From NCBI RefSeq assembly GCF_050948215.1, contig NC_135164.1, positions 6,019,116 through 6,083,115 on the forward strand: DNA of 64,000 nt. The letters are read 5' to 3'. Of the stretch, positions 12,166 to 23,760 are shown piece after piece; positions within the stretch are counted from its first letter, which is position 1, and every line of letters starts with the position of its first letter. The stretch comes from Halictus rubicundus. Taxonomy: Eukaryota > Arthropoda > Insecta > Hymenoptera > Halictidae. A program made the position numbers and the translations under genes. Under the pieces are notes generated by a model that was not told the origin of the DNA, did no database searches, and saw nothing but the letters and a program-made list of their open reading frames with translations.

Positions 12166-13213
12166 GCTCTTCCCCTCCCTCGGGGGTCTCCGATCCTCGC
12201 TCGAGGCGAACCGAGTCGAAATCGCAGGTGATCGTGTCATCCCGACCGGTCGTGTCCACCGTCAACGTCGAGGATCAATCGAGCCCACCAGTGGCTAGGA
12301 TTTTCCGCGATTTACCGTCTGGACTTTTAACCGAAAATCGACGGAAACTCTTCGGGAACCGGTGATCGACTATTTTGGGACACTTGGTGCTCGACAGAGT
12401 CCTCCAGGACCGGTTAAATCGCAGTTTCGCAGAGACGGTGATCCACCGTGGGGCTCTTGGCCGGTTAGAGTCCTCGAGGATCATCTACCTGCTGCTAGCT
12501 AATTTTTTAAACGGTCGTTAAACGCTCGCCATTGATTCGGGAGAAATTGAATTTCGAGAAACCGGTTTTCGGGCATTACGGTTGGTGATCGGTGTGTAGC
12601 GGTTCTAGCCAGGACACAGTGATCCGAAAGGTCCTTGAACGGTCCGGTCCTCATTTTTCCAAAAGTTTCTCTTCTTCGAATTCTTCCAGATTCATCGGGT
12701 CTGTAAATTCGCAGGATCTTAGATCGTTGCTCGTTTTATGTAATTCGCGTTGATCCAGCCCCGCATTTTAGAAATCTTCTCCGGAGTCTTGGTTCCCTTC
12801 GGACGATTGGATTTCGAGGAAGATCGACGAGCAAACGGATCGACGGAGCAGTGCTCGATGCCAGTGCGATGACGAAAGTGCCGAGAGCCAGCAAGAGCTC
12901 GCAAGAAGAGAGAAGAGAAAACGCGGGGGACACGTATCGACGAGTATAGTATTCATATATGGTAGAGATCCAGCAGCGAGGTATAGAGTTCCTACGTAGT
13001 GTTCAGAAAGTAGGAACTTCATACCGTGCTCTTGGACTTGCCGAAAGATCGTCGAGCAGTGGGTGACAAGTGAGAAACGAAACGATAGAGACCGATATCC
13101 GCGGAATCGATCACGGAAAAGTACCGACGGCCGCAGGCCACGACCTTCGATTGATAACCGGAGGATTTATCAGCGATCACTGCCTGATCACCGGCACCGG
13201 CGATTTCGTTCAA
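12166..13213 (+). ncRNA. Putative primary transcript exon of mir-276
   Basis: Inferred extent only. The left edge is about 30 bases after the TATA-like motif. The right edge is the donor caa|gtaagt at 13213/13214, the best donor match near the hairpin on this strand. If both hold, mir-276 lies near the 3' side of a first exon of a spliced non-coding RNA. Sequence inside is CpG-rich with no conserved frame. RNA-seq across the donor would settle the structure. Confidence 0.25.
12961..13042 (+). ncRNA. mir-276: mir-276 microRNA precursor
   Basis: An 82-nt stem-loop. The 3' arm (13011-13032) matches, from memory, the insect miR-276-3p sequence along its full 22 nt (taggaacttcataccgtgct then ct). 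The 5' arm (12974-12996) matches miR-276-5p (cagcgaggtatagagttcct then acg). The arms pair through gttcctac/gtaggaac, gtat/atac and, at the base, tcca/tgga and ggta/tgcc. The loop is 12997-13010. In insects miR-276 is a conserved, largely neural microRNA with roles reported in olfactory memory, circadian behaviour and reproduction; it acts in the cytoplasm within Argonaute by pairing with mRNA 3' UTRs. The hairpin is intact and should be processed normally. Confidence 0.97.
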
Positions 13214-16200
13214 GTAAGTCACGATCACGGAGCCGAGGATGCGTTTTTCCCGGTGCATCGATCCCTAAGCGTGCGATTTTCTTGTGCTAGATCCCGTAGA
13301 TACTTAAATTTCAAATTTCCAGAGAAGCCTGGAAAAAGCACGATAGTGCTGAACCATAAATCATTATTCAGTTGTACAATAAATCGTGTTGCATATGGAT
13401 CGTTTTCGATCGTAGGAAACTATTGAATAAATTCAGATACTAGAGCTCGAAGTAATTTAAGTTCTACTGCAGTTTCGAATCGTCATAGTTTTCGCCCGTT
13501 TCGTGTTCAATTATTGGATGCCTCTGCGATTCGTTGTTTTATAATTTAATTGTTTAAAGTGAAAACTTCTGTTCGCGAAATTCGAGGTTTGAAGTACTGT
13601 TTAATTTTGAAAACCTGAGAGTAGATAATTTTTAATTTTCCTAATAGAGCCTCCAATATTAAAATTTCCAGCGAAATATATCCCTGAAAAAAATAGTTGC
13701 ATGTGAAAACCCGAAGCTAGATCAGTTCCGTATACGATTGTTTAACACGAGGATTTTCATTTCCGAAAATTGAGAGTTGCAGCCTACCGGTGAAATTTGC
13801 GGAAACTAGTAAATTGCAAAGCCTGTGAGACTGGAAAATGATTTCTGAATAATTGTTTAGCGCGAGAGTGTCCGTGTTAAATTTAAGATTTCTCTATGGG
13901 AAAAACTAGTGTAAGTTTTGCGAGGTGAAATTGTTGTCGAAGTTCGAGCATAGATGCGACGTTATTCGTTATCCAGCACAGGCGTTTATCGAGGTAGCAG
14001 GAGTCTAATCTCTGTTTTCATGATTCAGTCGTTACAGACGCGAATTTGCATAATGACCCACAGTCTACTTATTAGACAGAAGTTAACCTGTGATCAGGAG
14101 GGGCACTATGCAGTTTCATTTATTTACCGCTCGGTAACCCGAGGCACGATCGGCGAACTATTCCCAGTCGAGTCGGATCATTTCGGATTAATAATTAGTG
14201 ATTAATTATCGATTCGTCGCGACGCAGGCCTCTGTGCAGCGACATGACCCTGCACTTTTGCCACGAGCGTCGCAGAATTTCACGTCGACACGCGCGCGTT
14301 GTTTCGCGACTTCTCTCGCATCGAGCTGTCATTTTTATGGAACAATCGGATAGAAATAGTTGAACAATATTTTGGGAGAAACGTTCTGAAGAAATTGTCG
14401 TAAAATCAATATTTCTACACGCCGAACGGCCAACAGATAAACGGTATTGACAATACGAGCGTCGACGATAAGACGATGTTTTTCTCCGATTAACGATAAC
14501 AATATTACTCCAAGTTCCCTCGTGCAGTCGGTAAAAATTTATCGCGCTCCCAACTATGACGGACTCCGACGTAGACGCGCGTTCCGAACATCGACGATTA
14601 TTCACGTCGATTCGAAAATGTTTCCTGTTTTCAACTTCTATCATTTCTACTTCGTATACTTGAAAACAGGTTTCAAATGTTGCTCAAGATGGAGGAATGC
14701 AGTGACGAACTCGCCGAGCCCCCCACCCCACTTTCGAAGTTGTCTAACAATTCCGTAACAGGAAAAATCCAATGCAGTCGACGCTAAAAATTCTTCGTAC
14801 ATAATTGTTTTGTACATAAAACGATGCTTCTATTGTTATATTGTATCATATTTTTAAGTGGAGTTACAGCTTTTCATGAAAAATAGTGATTTCTTATTTT
14901 AATCGCAGGAATCGCTCGACGATGTGAGCCAAAGTAATTAACTCCACTTTTTGAAATATTTTCAATTTCGGTGTCAAAGCACTTGGCACATAACTTTTTT
15001 CATTTATAATAAATTTCCCAAACGATATAGATTAACACCATTAGACAAAAAAATTTGTTTGGTCGCCGAGTAAGAAATAATTTATTTCAGAAACCATTCA
15101 TTACACCAAGGCTATTCTATCTTATTTATTATACGTGCCTCTACATGAAAGCTACATCTGTATTTGTGCATTATACAATTTTCATTTTAAAGGGAATTTT
15201 GAAAAACAATTATTTCATCACGTTTCTGCACTTTCTGTTTTATGGAGTTCATCAAGAACTCAGGTTTATTTGTTCTCATCAACACTTTCAATATTTAAAT
15301 CTTTAAAATTTGTTTAACTCCTTGCCGCACAGTGAAGATCATAGCAGTATAATAAAGAATCTTAATAGAAAGCTTGAGTTATTAACCCTCGAACTCCTGC
15401 GAGTTCTAGGCCTATGCCGGAGTCATTTCTGACCCACGCCGAGATTTCGCCACAGTTTTCTTTCGTTATAAGGCGATGGCTCGGGACCGGCTTTCGTCGT
15501 ATTTCGGATGAAGAAGAGAAAAATCAAAGAGATGAAAAATCGTCGTCTTATATCGGAATAAAATTGTACATATTGACGGTCGCTCAATAAAATTAAAGAA
15601 AGAAATTTCTACTTGGTCCCCGTTTCTTGCAATTGGCGTAGACAACTTTAATTTCGCACAATGATCCGCAGTTTAATAATAAACACATCGAGAAATGTAA
15701 TCATTGGGCCGACTAAAATCGACCGAAAATGTAAATATAAATATAAATTCTACCGAAAATGTTGAAAATAAAAAATGCTGGTACCCATGCAGAAAATCTC
15801 AGCGGTTGAGAAAAATGTTCACGCTTTACGTTTTAGGTGGAACCTATCAAAAAGTTCTAGAACACCTTCGATCCCTGATTTAAATTGATGGAAAACGTTG
15901 ATGGGGTTTTTTGGGGGTGCGTCGATAGCACACGGCTAATATTGGTCTCGATCGATGTTTGCATGCGGTGACAGGATTATGTTTGACTCACCGAATCAGT
16001 GCCACGGCCATTTGTCACCTCGAGATTAAATAGAGAGCCGAACTGTCTTCGAGGAGGGAACGGGGACACGGTACAAGGGTGATTATTCGGCGTCCCTCTC
16101 TCTTCTCGAGCCACCCCCTTTGGCCCCGTGTCGGTTTTTACCAGTGTTACCAACTCCCCAGGAGATAAGACATCGGAGGACGATCCTGGTCCCCGTCGTT

Positions 16201-18060
16201 CTATTAGCATGTGTCGGTCGTCATGATATTTTTCACGGTGACGACGCGCACCGCTTTTCCACGACAAATTGTATTCGCTCATGGGCTCCAGATGGATATT
16301 TGCATTAGGGGTGGGGCCGCGCGTTCCCGCGCTTTTCTCCGAGCCTGTTCCGTACGCAGTTGCTATCTTCTTCGTCGGCAAACTATACGTTTCGTCGTTA
16401 ACACCTTGTATAATCTAGCTCCATTAAAAAAATCGTGCGTTTTCCTACAGTCGAAAAATGATTGCTTACAGTAAGTTAAATTTCTACGTTATATTATAAA
16501 TTTCTTTTTACCATTTTCTTTTTGCAGACTTATATGCAAAGTCTGTTTAAACGCTGACTGTTGTAAAAACAGTTCTCTCTTCAAGAGCGCATAGCCACAG
16601 TTGCAGTTAATATTTTTTCAACGTTCTTAAATTCTTGTAGTGTCTTCTTTACAGTTTTGTATATCGCCCATTTATTTTGGTCACGAATGCATAAAGTCCG
16701 CAGTTTAGTCGTACGTCGGTCACACAATCCCTCGTCTATATCTAACTCAAGATCGCGTAATTATAGGTCTCTGAATTCGCCTTTTTTTTCGACTACAAGA
16801 TAACACGAAAACAATTGTGCAAGCACCTTGAAACAGTTAACGTTACCTTAATATTACAGAAAATATGAGATAGAACAAAAAAAAAACATTTAACCGACGA
16901 TAGAAACAATTTTTATTTTGCGTAAAAATGCGCGGTCTATTCGTAACATTTGCATTCAAACCTCTGCATTGTTAATGACTAAAACATCTGAAATATAAGA
17001 CAAACTGGTAATTATTTTTGCATACACCGCCCTATTAAACCTTGTATTTCCCCTTCATCTATGTCATTTCCACTCAATTATTTCGACAAACGTGCTCAAT
17101 TTTCATAATGAACGTCTGGCCGTAAAGAACTAATAAAACCTAACGTTACACTTCATTCTCCTTCTGGGAATGAGCGTCGCTATCGTTCGCGTTCTATTTA
17201 AAATTATGAAGACAGTAAAAAGCCGATGAAATTGTTTAATAGCGTTTGTTTTTAAAAGACCGACGACCAGTGTCGACGTCAACAGCTGAATAATTGCATA
17301 TTATCAACGCTTGCCAATTATTCGCTAGTTCCACCGTGAACGATTAGCCTCGCCTGTCTTTTTAGAATTGAAAATACTCACTATGTCGAGAAGTATTCGA
17401 CGCGTCACGTTTCAAGAAGCATTTAATGCACCGTTTTTATTCTATTTTCCCCATTTCCATATAAAATTATTTGCTGTTCCACTGTATCGTTTTAACCCCA
17501 TTTTCTTTTGTTCTGTTTTTTTTTCCTCGGTTGGAAATCGGTACGGCTCGACATTTCGAAAGTTTTCGGCTACAGCATCTGCCCGTTTTTCCACATGTCA
17601 CGTACGTAGACGTCCCCCAAACAAAAATCACGCACGTGAAGGTGGGGTGCATAAATTATGGCAAACGCCATCTTTCTCCTATGCCGTGCGGATTGGACGA
17701 ATGAAAAAAATCCATCCCTCGGCGGAACTGCTCCTGCACTCGCGCAGTTTTCGCCCGGAATACACGAACGTGGTCTGCGCCATTTTCCTTACCACCCCCT
17801 CCCCGCCCCTAACATCATCAATTTGCAAACATCGTTATCGCGCTCGATCTGCTGCCTATTCGATTACGGAATTGCTATAAATACGACAGTGCTGTTCGAA
17901 CAGTAAATGTCTCAATAGAATTTTATATGCTATACAGGGTTACCAAAAATCTTTCTTGCAAAACATAATTTGTTCGCACAGAGAACATACTCGAAAGCGG
18001 CCTAAAACAATTCCAAAATATTAACAAAATATTCACTCAAAATATTCAAATGTGTGCATT
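13214..18060. other. No recognisable gene
   Basis: Mostly AT-rich. A left-type MITE end (ttaaccctcg) is at 15382, and a tgcataaa-gtccgcagttta motif (see findings) is at 16686. A Tc1/mariner-like end (tatacagggttacc) is at 17933. Plus-strand frames at 17368-17906 are open but have no recognised domain. Confidence 0.45.
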
Positions 18061-18062
18061 TA

Positions 18063-18250
18063 CAGTGTTACTCGATACACGTCCACAACACGGGTCTGCT
18101 CAGTGACATATATCGGCTAGAAGATAGATAAATGATGAATGTAGGATAGCGAAGCTTCTTGGCTCCTCACGGGGTATACCTCGCGGCAGTGGGGATACTT
18201 TTGGGACTTTTATCTGCTAGATATTTGGGACATATATCGAGTAAAGTCTG
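18063..18250 (+). mobile_element. MITE, CAGTGA family, diverged copy
   Basis: Starts TA-CAGTGttactcgatacacgtc and ends gacatatatcgag...gtctg-TA. Internal blocks cacaacacgggtc, atacctcgcggcagtgggga and gggacttttatc line up with copy 1. It carries an extra block in the middle and is more mutated than the copies at 757 and 33569. Length is 188 bp. Confidence 0.65.
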
Positions 18251-18251
18251 T

Positions 18252-18765
18252 ACAATTACAAATTCTGTGTGCAAACGATTAGTAAGTTTTTTTAAACGTG
18301 TTGTAGGTTACAGTACTTTATGGTGAAGAGCAGATTCCGAAGTAAAAATGGTTTATTGTTCTTGTTATGGCAAAGCAGAGTTCTTGCAGGATTACGAGAA
18401 CTCGCCAAGAGAAGCTCGTTGCAATAAAAACGTTTTCGCAGAACGATCTACTATTCGCCTGTGAATGGAATCAAGGTTTTATGCGCAGGATAGTATCGGT
18501 GCATAACTTTTTATGGCGCCGATGGGGACGTTGTTGAAAGTATTCCTCCGATATGCGTGCCGACACCCTTTACACAATCGAAAACAAGGGTGTAGAAGAC
18601 TCGGTTAATGGCGGAGAATTCGCCTCTTCTATCTATAATTCCGCTATCATTTTTCGGCGCTTATTATTTGTATAACAGCGATTATTGTTCATGTACGGGG
18701 CCGAGTTTTGATTAAGAGAGCCACGATATCGGCTAAAAATAATTTATTATCACCAGATAAACGAA
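18252..18765. other. No recognisable gene
   Basis: Unique-looking, moderately AT-rich; no frame of note. Confidence 0.4.
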
Positions 18766-18769
18766 ACGG

Positions 18770-19465
18770 AAATAAACGACTGTATCAACGGAAAACAAAT
18801 AAACAAATGTAAAAAAAATGCACGATTCACTGAAATTCTTCAAAAAATTCGATGTAGTAAAAAAATTGATGTATAAAGGAGAAGAATGGTTTCGTTATTC
18901 TTCGGGGGACGAGCAAGTATTATTTTATGTAATAATACGTAATTGTATGTAATTGTATGTAATTGTATGCTACTGTATGCTGTTGTATGTTATTGTACAT
19001 TATGATATGTTACATGCAGATCAATAAGACGGTAATAGATGCTTCAAAAATAAATAAATAAAAAAATTCTTCAGAATAATTCAATTTTATCAAAAAATTC
19101 ATGTACAGAAAAAGGTGTAATAGTTTCGCTAACGTTTAAGAGAACAGATTTCATCGTATGTTAATACATGTTATATCTGTGGATGAATAGAATGAAAATA
19201 GAAATTTTGCTTCAGTGTATTAACAAGAAACAAATGAATGCGTAAAAATTCCTGATATACTGAAGCTCTTCGAAATGATTAATTTTCGTCCTAAGCAGGT
19301 GTTGTTGAATGTTACTCAGACGTCAATTAAATACAGAAATAAATAGACAAAAATTTCTGAATCACTGAAATTCACAACAGGATTCAACTCGGTGAAAAAA
19401 TTAATGGAACAGAATAATGGTGTTGTTTAATGTTTAAGGGACGAGCAGGTGTCGATGCGAAATCG
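18770..19465. repeat. Degenerate long-unit repeat
   Basis: Blocks beginning with aaacaaataaacaaatg-like sequence followed by gattcactgaaattcttc and (ggga)cgagcaggt recur at about 18771, 19035, 19225 and 19335. The order of shared words is kept but spacing varies, so this is an old decayed tandem array. It encloses a short younger repeat of aattgtatgt (about 18935-19015). Confidence 0.55.
18935..19015. repeat. (AATTGTATGT)n minisatellite
   Basis: About eight 10-bp units of attgtatgta and variants (ctactgtatg, ctgttgtatg, ttattgtaca), decaying to the right. Confidence 0.8.
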
Positions 19466-20124
19466 AAAATAATTGTCACAGGCAAGTGACAAGCTCTACG
19501 GCAAAACTCGAGATTGTAAAATCGTTGGTAATGTTCAAAGCGACTCCAGCCGATCGCGAGACAATCATCGTCGAAATATAAAAGGCCGTCCATCGCAGGG
19601 TAGTTCCGGTTTGCGACACGTTTCCGTTTGCCCGAAAGCTCGTCTTGCCGGAAGGGAATCTGTCGCGCACGAGGATATTTTCCGTAACCGTGTGCACCTG
19701 GCGCGATCGCGCATTCGACGAAAATTGCACTGTATTGTGCTTCATGACGCCGCGCTGCGCTGCACCGAGCCGAGCCGGGCCGTGCCGGAGTGTTGTACCA
19801 ACTTTGGTCATTGAACTGCGCTATACATGTGGCACGAATTTGCATACACAACGTGTCCAGAAATTCGGGGTACCTGTGCAGAAGGCGCGCGTGCCCGCGC
19901 CGTTTTAAGAAGCTTCGCGAAACGAAACGACAGACCAGGAAGTCCGTGCGATTTTACTCCAAGTTTCTGCGCAATAAATTTGCCGCGCGTTTAATCCGAT
20001 TTTGCATGTACCACTAAATGGATTATTCCATTTGGATGTGGAATATTTCAAGCGAGCAATTTTAGTGTCTTTTCATTATTGATCTTCCACACTTTTGTTT
20101 CATAAACACCTCTATGGAATTCGT
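19466..20124. other. No recognisable gene
   Basis: CpG-rich 19480-19920, with overlapping frames on both strands (111-155 codons) of no recognised family, then AT-rich. Confidence 0.4.
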
Positions 20125-20128
20125 TTAA

Positions 20129-20518
20129 CGCGTTTAGCACAATTCAGCACTGTTGTTCAATGCATTTAATATTGTTACATGCAATTTATTTAACACTTTA
20201 GATGTTAGAAGTGTTTAGAAGTTCGTGCAAAATGAAAACATTCTGCATCTATTGCAAGAAACAGGAGCCAGATAACAATGTCTATTATCCTTTAATAATT
20301 TGATAAGTTGAAAATATGTACCACTGTTTTAATAGACCAACTAAGGTTTTAGAGTTCTGCAGAACATTAAAATCGTCAGTTTGAACGTCCACAAATTATT
20401 ATTAGTCTAAAAAGTGTCTAACGCGTTTCCATTTATAATAATTAGTTCTCTTTGGCATATGTTTTGAATGAAAATGATTCAACGCTTATCGCGTATGATG
20501 CACAAGGCAGTGAACGTG
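20129..20518. mobile_element. TTAA-flanked MITE (AACACGTT type)
   Basis: TTAA at 20125-20128 and 20519-20522 bound a 390-bp AT-rich segment. Left end TTAACGCGTTTAGCAC and right end (reverse complement) TTAACACGTTCACTGCC share TTAAC-CGTT-A. There is no coding capacity. A piggyBac-type origin is inferred from TTAA flanks and end similarity only. Confidence 0.45.
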
Positions 20519-20522
20519 TTAA

Positions 20523-21115
20523 GCATAATGTATTATAAATGCATAAAATTTGCAATCTATTAACACTCGATAGTGCTGTGTATTTATGATAAAAAAGATG
20601 TTTTGCTTATTCTTATCGGTAGAATTTTGCATAAAATTTTACTGTTCCGCCACTTGTTTCTTAACTAAAGTCTTTATCAACCAGTTTGACGATGCTCGCG
20701 TCTGATTCAGATGTAAAAAACATCGAGTTGTGAATGTTTATGGTTGGTATCGAACGCGGTGAATACTCGTAGGTGGACGAAGCGGCGGTCCAATTAAAAA
20801 ATGATACTTTTAGGGCGACGGGAAAGTGATTCGAAAAGAAAAAGACTATAACCGAAGAACGTGACAAAGGAACGGGGCTGCGCGTCGCAGGCAAGAGTGA
20901 AACCGCGAACGCGGCGCTGCAAACCACGAACATTTCCAAGGTACGTCCGTTAAAGCGCAACGGAAATTGCGTGAATGGTCACGGGACGAGATTGCCTCTC
21001 CGGGGTTGCAAACTTATGCCACGGAAGTTCGACCGATGCAAATATCTTTGTCGTTTACACTTGCACTCTCGGTTGCTTCGAAATTCTACTACGAGTTACG
21101 CCCGTTCCTTTCGAC
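20523..21115. other. No recognisable gene
   Basis: AT-rich then CpG-rich. The frames here (for example 20661-20960 minus) match nothing known. Confidence 0.4.
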
Positions 21116-21136
21116 AAAAAAAAAAAAAAAAAAAAA
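21116..21136. repeat. Poly-A run (21 nt)
   Basis: Twenty-one consecutive A residues. No target-site duplication or retroelement body is seen upstream, so this is recorded as a simple repeat, not a SINE or LINE tail. Confidence 0.85.
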
Positions 21137-22750
21137 GAAACGGACCACAGAAAGTGCTAAAGCAGAATTTCATTTAGCCAGCCGAAATTGGATCCGAAAT
21201 TGAATCCGAGAAAATATGAAAATTCTATTAACGCTCTTCGATATTTGTAACTAAATTGCGGATTTTACAGAATTCATAAAAATAGATGTAAAAACACCTA
21301 AGAATGTACTATTTTCATCTGAATAAAATTATTAATGAAAAAGTGTCACTTTTTCGCACCCGACTCTCGAAATCGATTGCGAACGATTCTTATTTTACAA
21401 AATGGGAGCTGAACGGGACAACAGGGGCCACCTACGTTAAAAACACGTTTGCGTCCGGCACGTGGTGAACGAGCAAAAAAAAAATGGTAGGAGGCAGGAT
21501 CGATTGTAATAAGGGCCGAAATTTATGGGGACGCGATAAACTCGAAGATTTACCGCGCCATCGCCGTTAATAAATAACAAAATCGTCGGGCAGCGGTCGT
21601 CCAAAAACACAAAAGGCCGGAGCGGCGCGCCGCTCGTTCGCGATATATAATTTATAAATATCGGCCCGGCCAATTTGTCCGCGTCCTCCGGACGATAATT
21701 TCACGGAGCCGATAACCCGATCGCGCATTGTACAACGTCGATTCATAACTATCGTCGCGGGTTTTCGTCGTTCGAAATGTGTCGCGAACGACCCTCCTTT
21801 CGCTATCCGGGAAGAGGATGATGGCAATGGCCATCGCCAGCCATCGTCGTGCCTCGTCGTAGACCACCGGTGTTGATGGGATTTATCTGCCAAGGGAACG
21901 ACGCGACGGAGCAAATAGACAAGCCATAAGTCGCGGAATTCAATTGTCGATCTCTGAAAATATTCCCGTTTTCGCTGCGAGCTGGAACGACGCTGCCGAG
22001 GCGTCTTGTGTGGCTCGGGTTTGTGGAAAGACTCTATTTTAAGTCCAGTCAATTATTTAGCTTCGAATAGAGATACCAATACAGATATTCTCTTCAGAAT
22101 TTGTTGATTTTAGTAACTGATTTTATCTCCTATATTAGTTTAGCATCAAATAAATATAATATCGAATTTACAATTATTGTCATCATTTCTTTATTGAGGT
22201 AGCTCTGAGGATCTTTTTTAAAAATATATTTTGCGACTGTGTATGACTCGATTTATGCTGGACACTTTTTAAGAATGCTAAATCAGTACTGGAATTACTA
22301 TAAACCTACGTCTACAATGAAAAGAAGCTTCCTAGCAGGTGTTTAATAGAAGAATTTGATTTGATATAGCTGTATAAAATTCAATTTTATTTATCCATTG
22401 TATATCATATTTTATATAATTCTTTAATAGTGCTAGCTACAATAAACCTATGTCTACAGTCAAAACTGTGCGCATTCAGTTTATAATCATCATAAATTTC
22501 TGCTCGGTGAAACGACATATTCTGAATTAGGATAAACTTATTTGAAACATATTATAAACATATTTTAGATAACTTAAAAGAATGGTTACTACTAGAATTT
22601 GTAATAAGTTCATGTATACGGTAATAAATTGCGTCCGTTCGCTTAAATAATTTCTGTGATCTTAGTTTCTTTGATTAAACAGTATCTTTTGAATTAGCGA
22701 AAAATACCAAGTGATGTTAGTAAATTCGCGGAGAAAGTAAAAAGAACAAG
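21137..22750. other. No recognisable gene
   Basis: CpG-rich 21420-22050, with minus-strand frames up to 161 codons of no recognised family; AT-rich from 22050. Confidence 0.4.
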
Positions 22751-22782
22751 AAAAATTATCATGCTTTCGCATGATAATTTTT
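22751..22782. repeat. Perfect 14-bp inverted repeat with 4-nt loop
   Basis: aaaaattatcatgc (22751-22764), loop tttc, then gcatgataattttt (22769-22782): no mismatch. It looks like a bacterial terminator hairpin, but in a eukaryotic setting it is more likely a cruciform-prone palindrome or the core of a small foldback element. Confidence 0.9.
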
Positions 22783-23190
22783 ATGAACTCGAATGGTTTG
22801 CCGCAGGAAAGTGGCTGGCACGGAATTACATATTTCGTTTCCAGCAGTATGATGGTGGTAAGTTTACTGACTTCTTAAACAGAATACAGTCAGGATATCT
22901 TGGTGTGACTGTGTGAGGCGATATCTTTGCCTGCTCGAGATTGGGCCTTTCCAGTTTCGTGGTCGCTGCTCGTATCGAATCTCCGGTTGCGGGAAGCAGC
23001 CAGTCCGGAGGGCGTTAACAACGATAGGTTTATCAAGCGACGAATTGCTTTATCATAAGAATACAGAAAAAGGAAGAGAGAAAGACAAGCGAGAAGAAAT
23101 CAGTCACGCGATGCGCGACAATAAGAAGCGACCAGCTCGCAGGATCCATTCTTCCGCAGAAACGCTGAAAACCGTGCACTGAAATGTGAA
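22783..23190. other. No recognisable gene
   Basis: A donor-like g|gtaagt lies at about 22859, but the sequence before it gives no convincing exon. A frame at 22913-23182 is open on the plus strand without recognised domains. Confidence 0.4.
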
Positions 23191-23194
23191 TTAA

Positions 23195-23756
23195 CTCGTT
23201 CGCGTCTAACTATCGCACATATATTCTATTTCGTATTTTTCATTCAAGGAAAGTTAAATTAATCTTAACTGTGACACGATATAAAATTATTCATCATTTC
23301 CAAACATTTAAAATACATTTTTCACTGCAAAATAATTTCCGTCACTTCCTATGCATTTACTCCACCTAACAAGCAATTAATAAATCTGAATTATAACTGG
23401 TAAAAGAATTTAATATGGAAGTAAATTCATTGTAGAGGACACGAATTAATTGACACGCCAAATATAATATGTTCTTCAAGAAATTTGCCATTTCAGAAAA
23501 ATGGTACTCTTTTTCACATTTTATGCATATGCTGCAACCAGTAGCTGTGATAATGAATCGACTGTATCTTTTATGCAGTTATAACAAAAATTCATAAATC
23601 AGCCACAAAACTGGGAAAACTTTAAGGATATGTTTCTATTATTTCTGATCTTCGGTTTTTGGATTTTGCATAAAAACCCATAGTTTAATCGTGAAGATGT
23701 TTACCGAAACAAATGCTGGCAGCGAACGAGCGAAAAGCAGGTGGATCGCGAAGGAG
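23195..23756. mobile_element. TTAA-flanked MITE (CTCGTTCGCG type), long
   Basis: TTAA at 23191-23194 and 23757-23760. Left end TTAACTCGTTCGCGTC and right end (reverse complement) TTAACTCCTTCGCGATCC share 13 of 14 terminal bases. The right half also contains an inverted gcgaacgag word. The 562-bp AT-rich interior has no frame but includes the recurrent word ttttgcataaaaacccatag near 23668. Confidence 0.6.
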
Positions 23757-23760
23757 TTAA

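Noticed and set aside
17925..17950. tatacagggttacc (also ccctgtata at 26471 and 27790, atagggtgtac at 30103) as transposons
   Set aside because: They look like Tc1/mariner-type ends, but no second end or body was found nearby, so they are not listed as elements.
21090..21136. Poly-A run as a retrotransposon tail
   Set aside because: No LINE or SINE body upstream and no target-site duplication visible.
22800..22860. Mini-exon ending at g|gtaagt
   Set aside because: The acceptor side lacks a pyrimidine tract and the ~17-residue peptide matches nothing; likely a chance donor.
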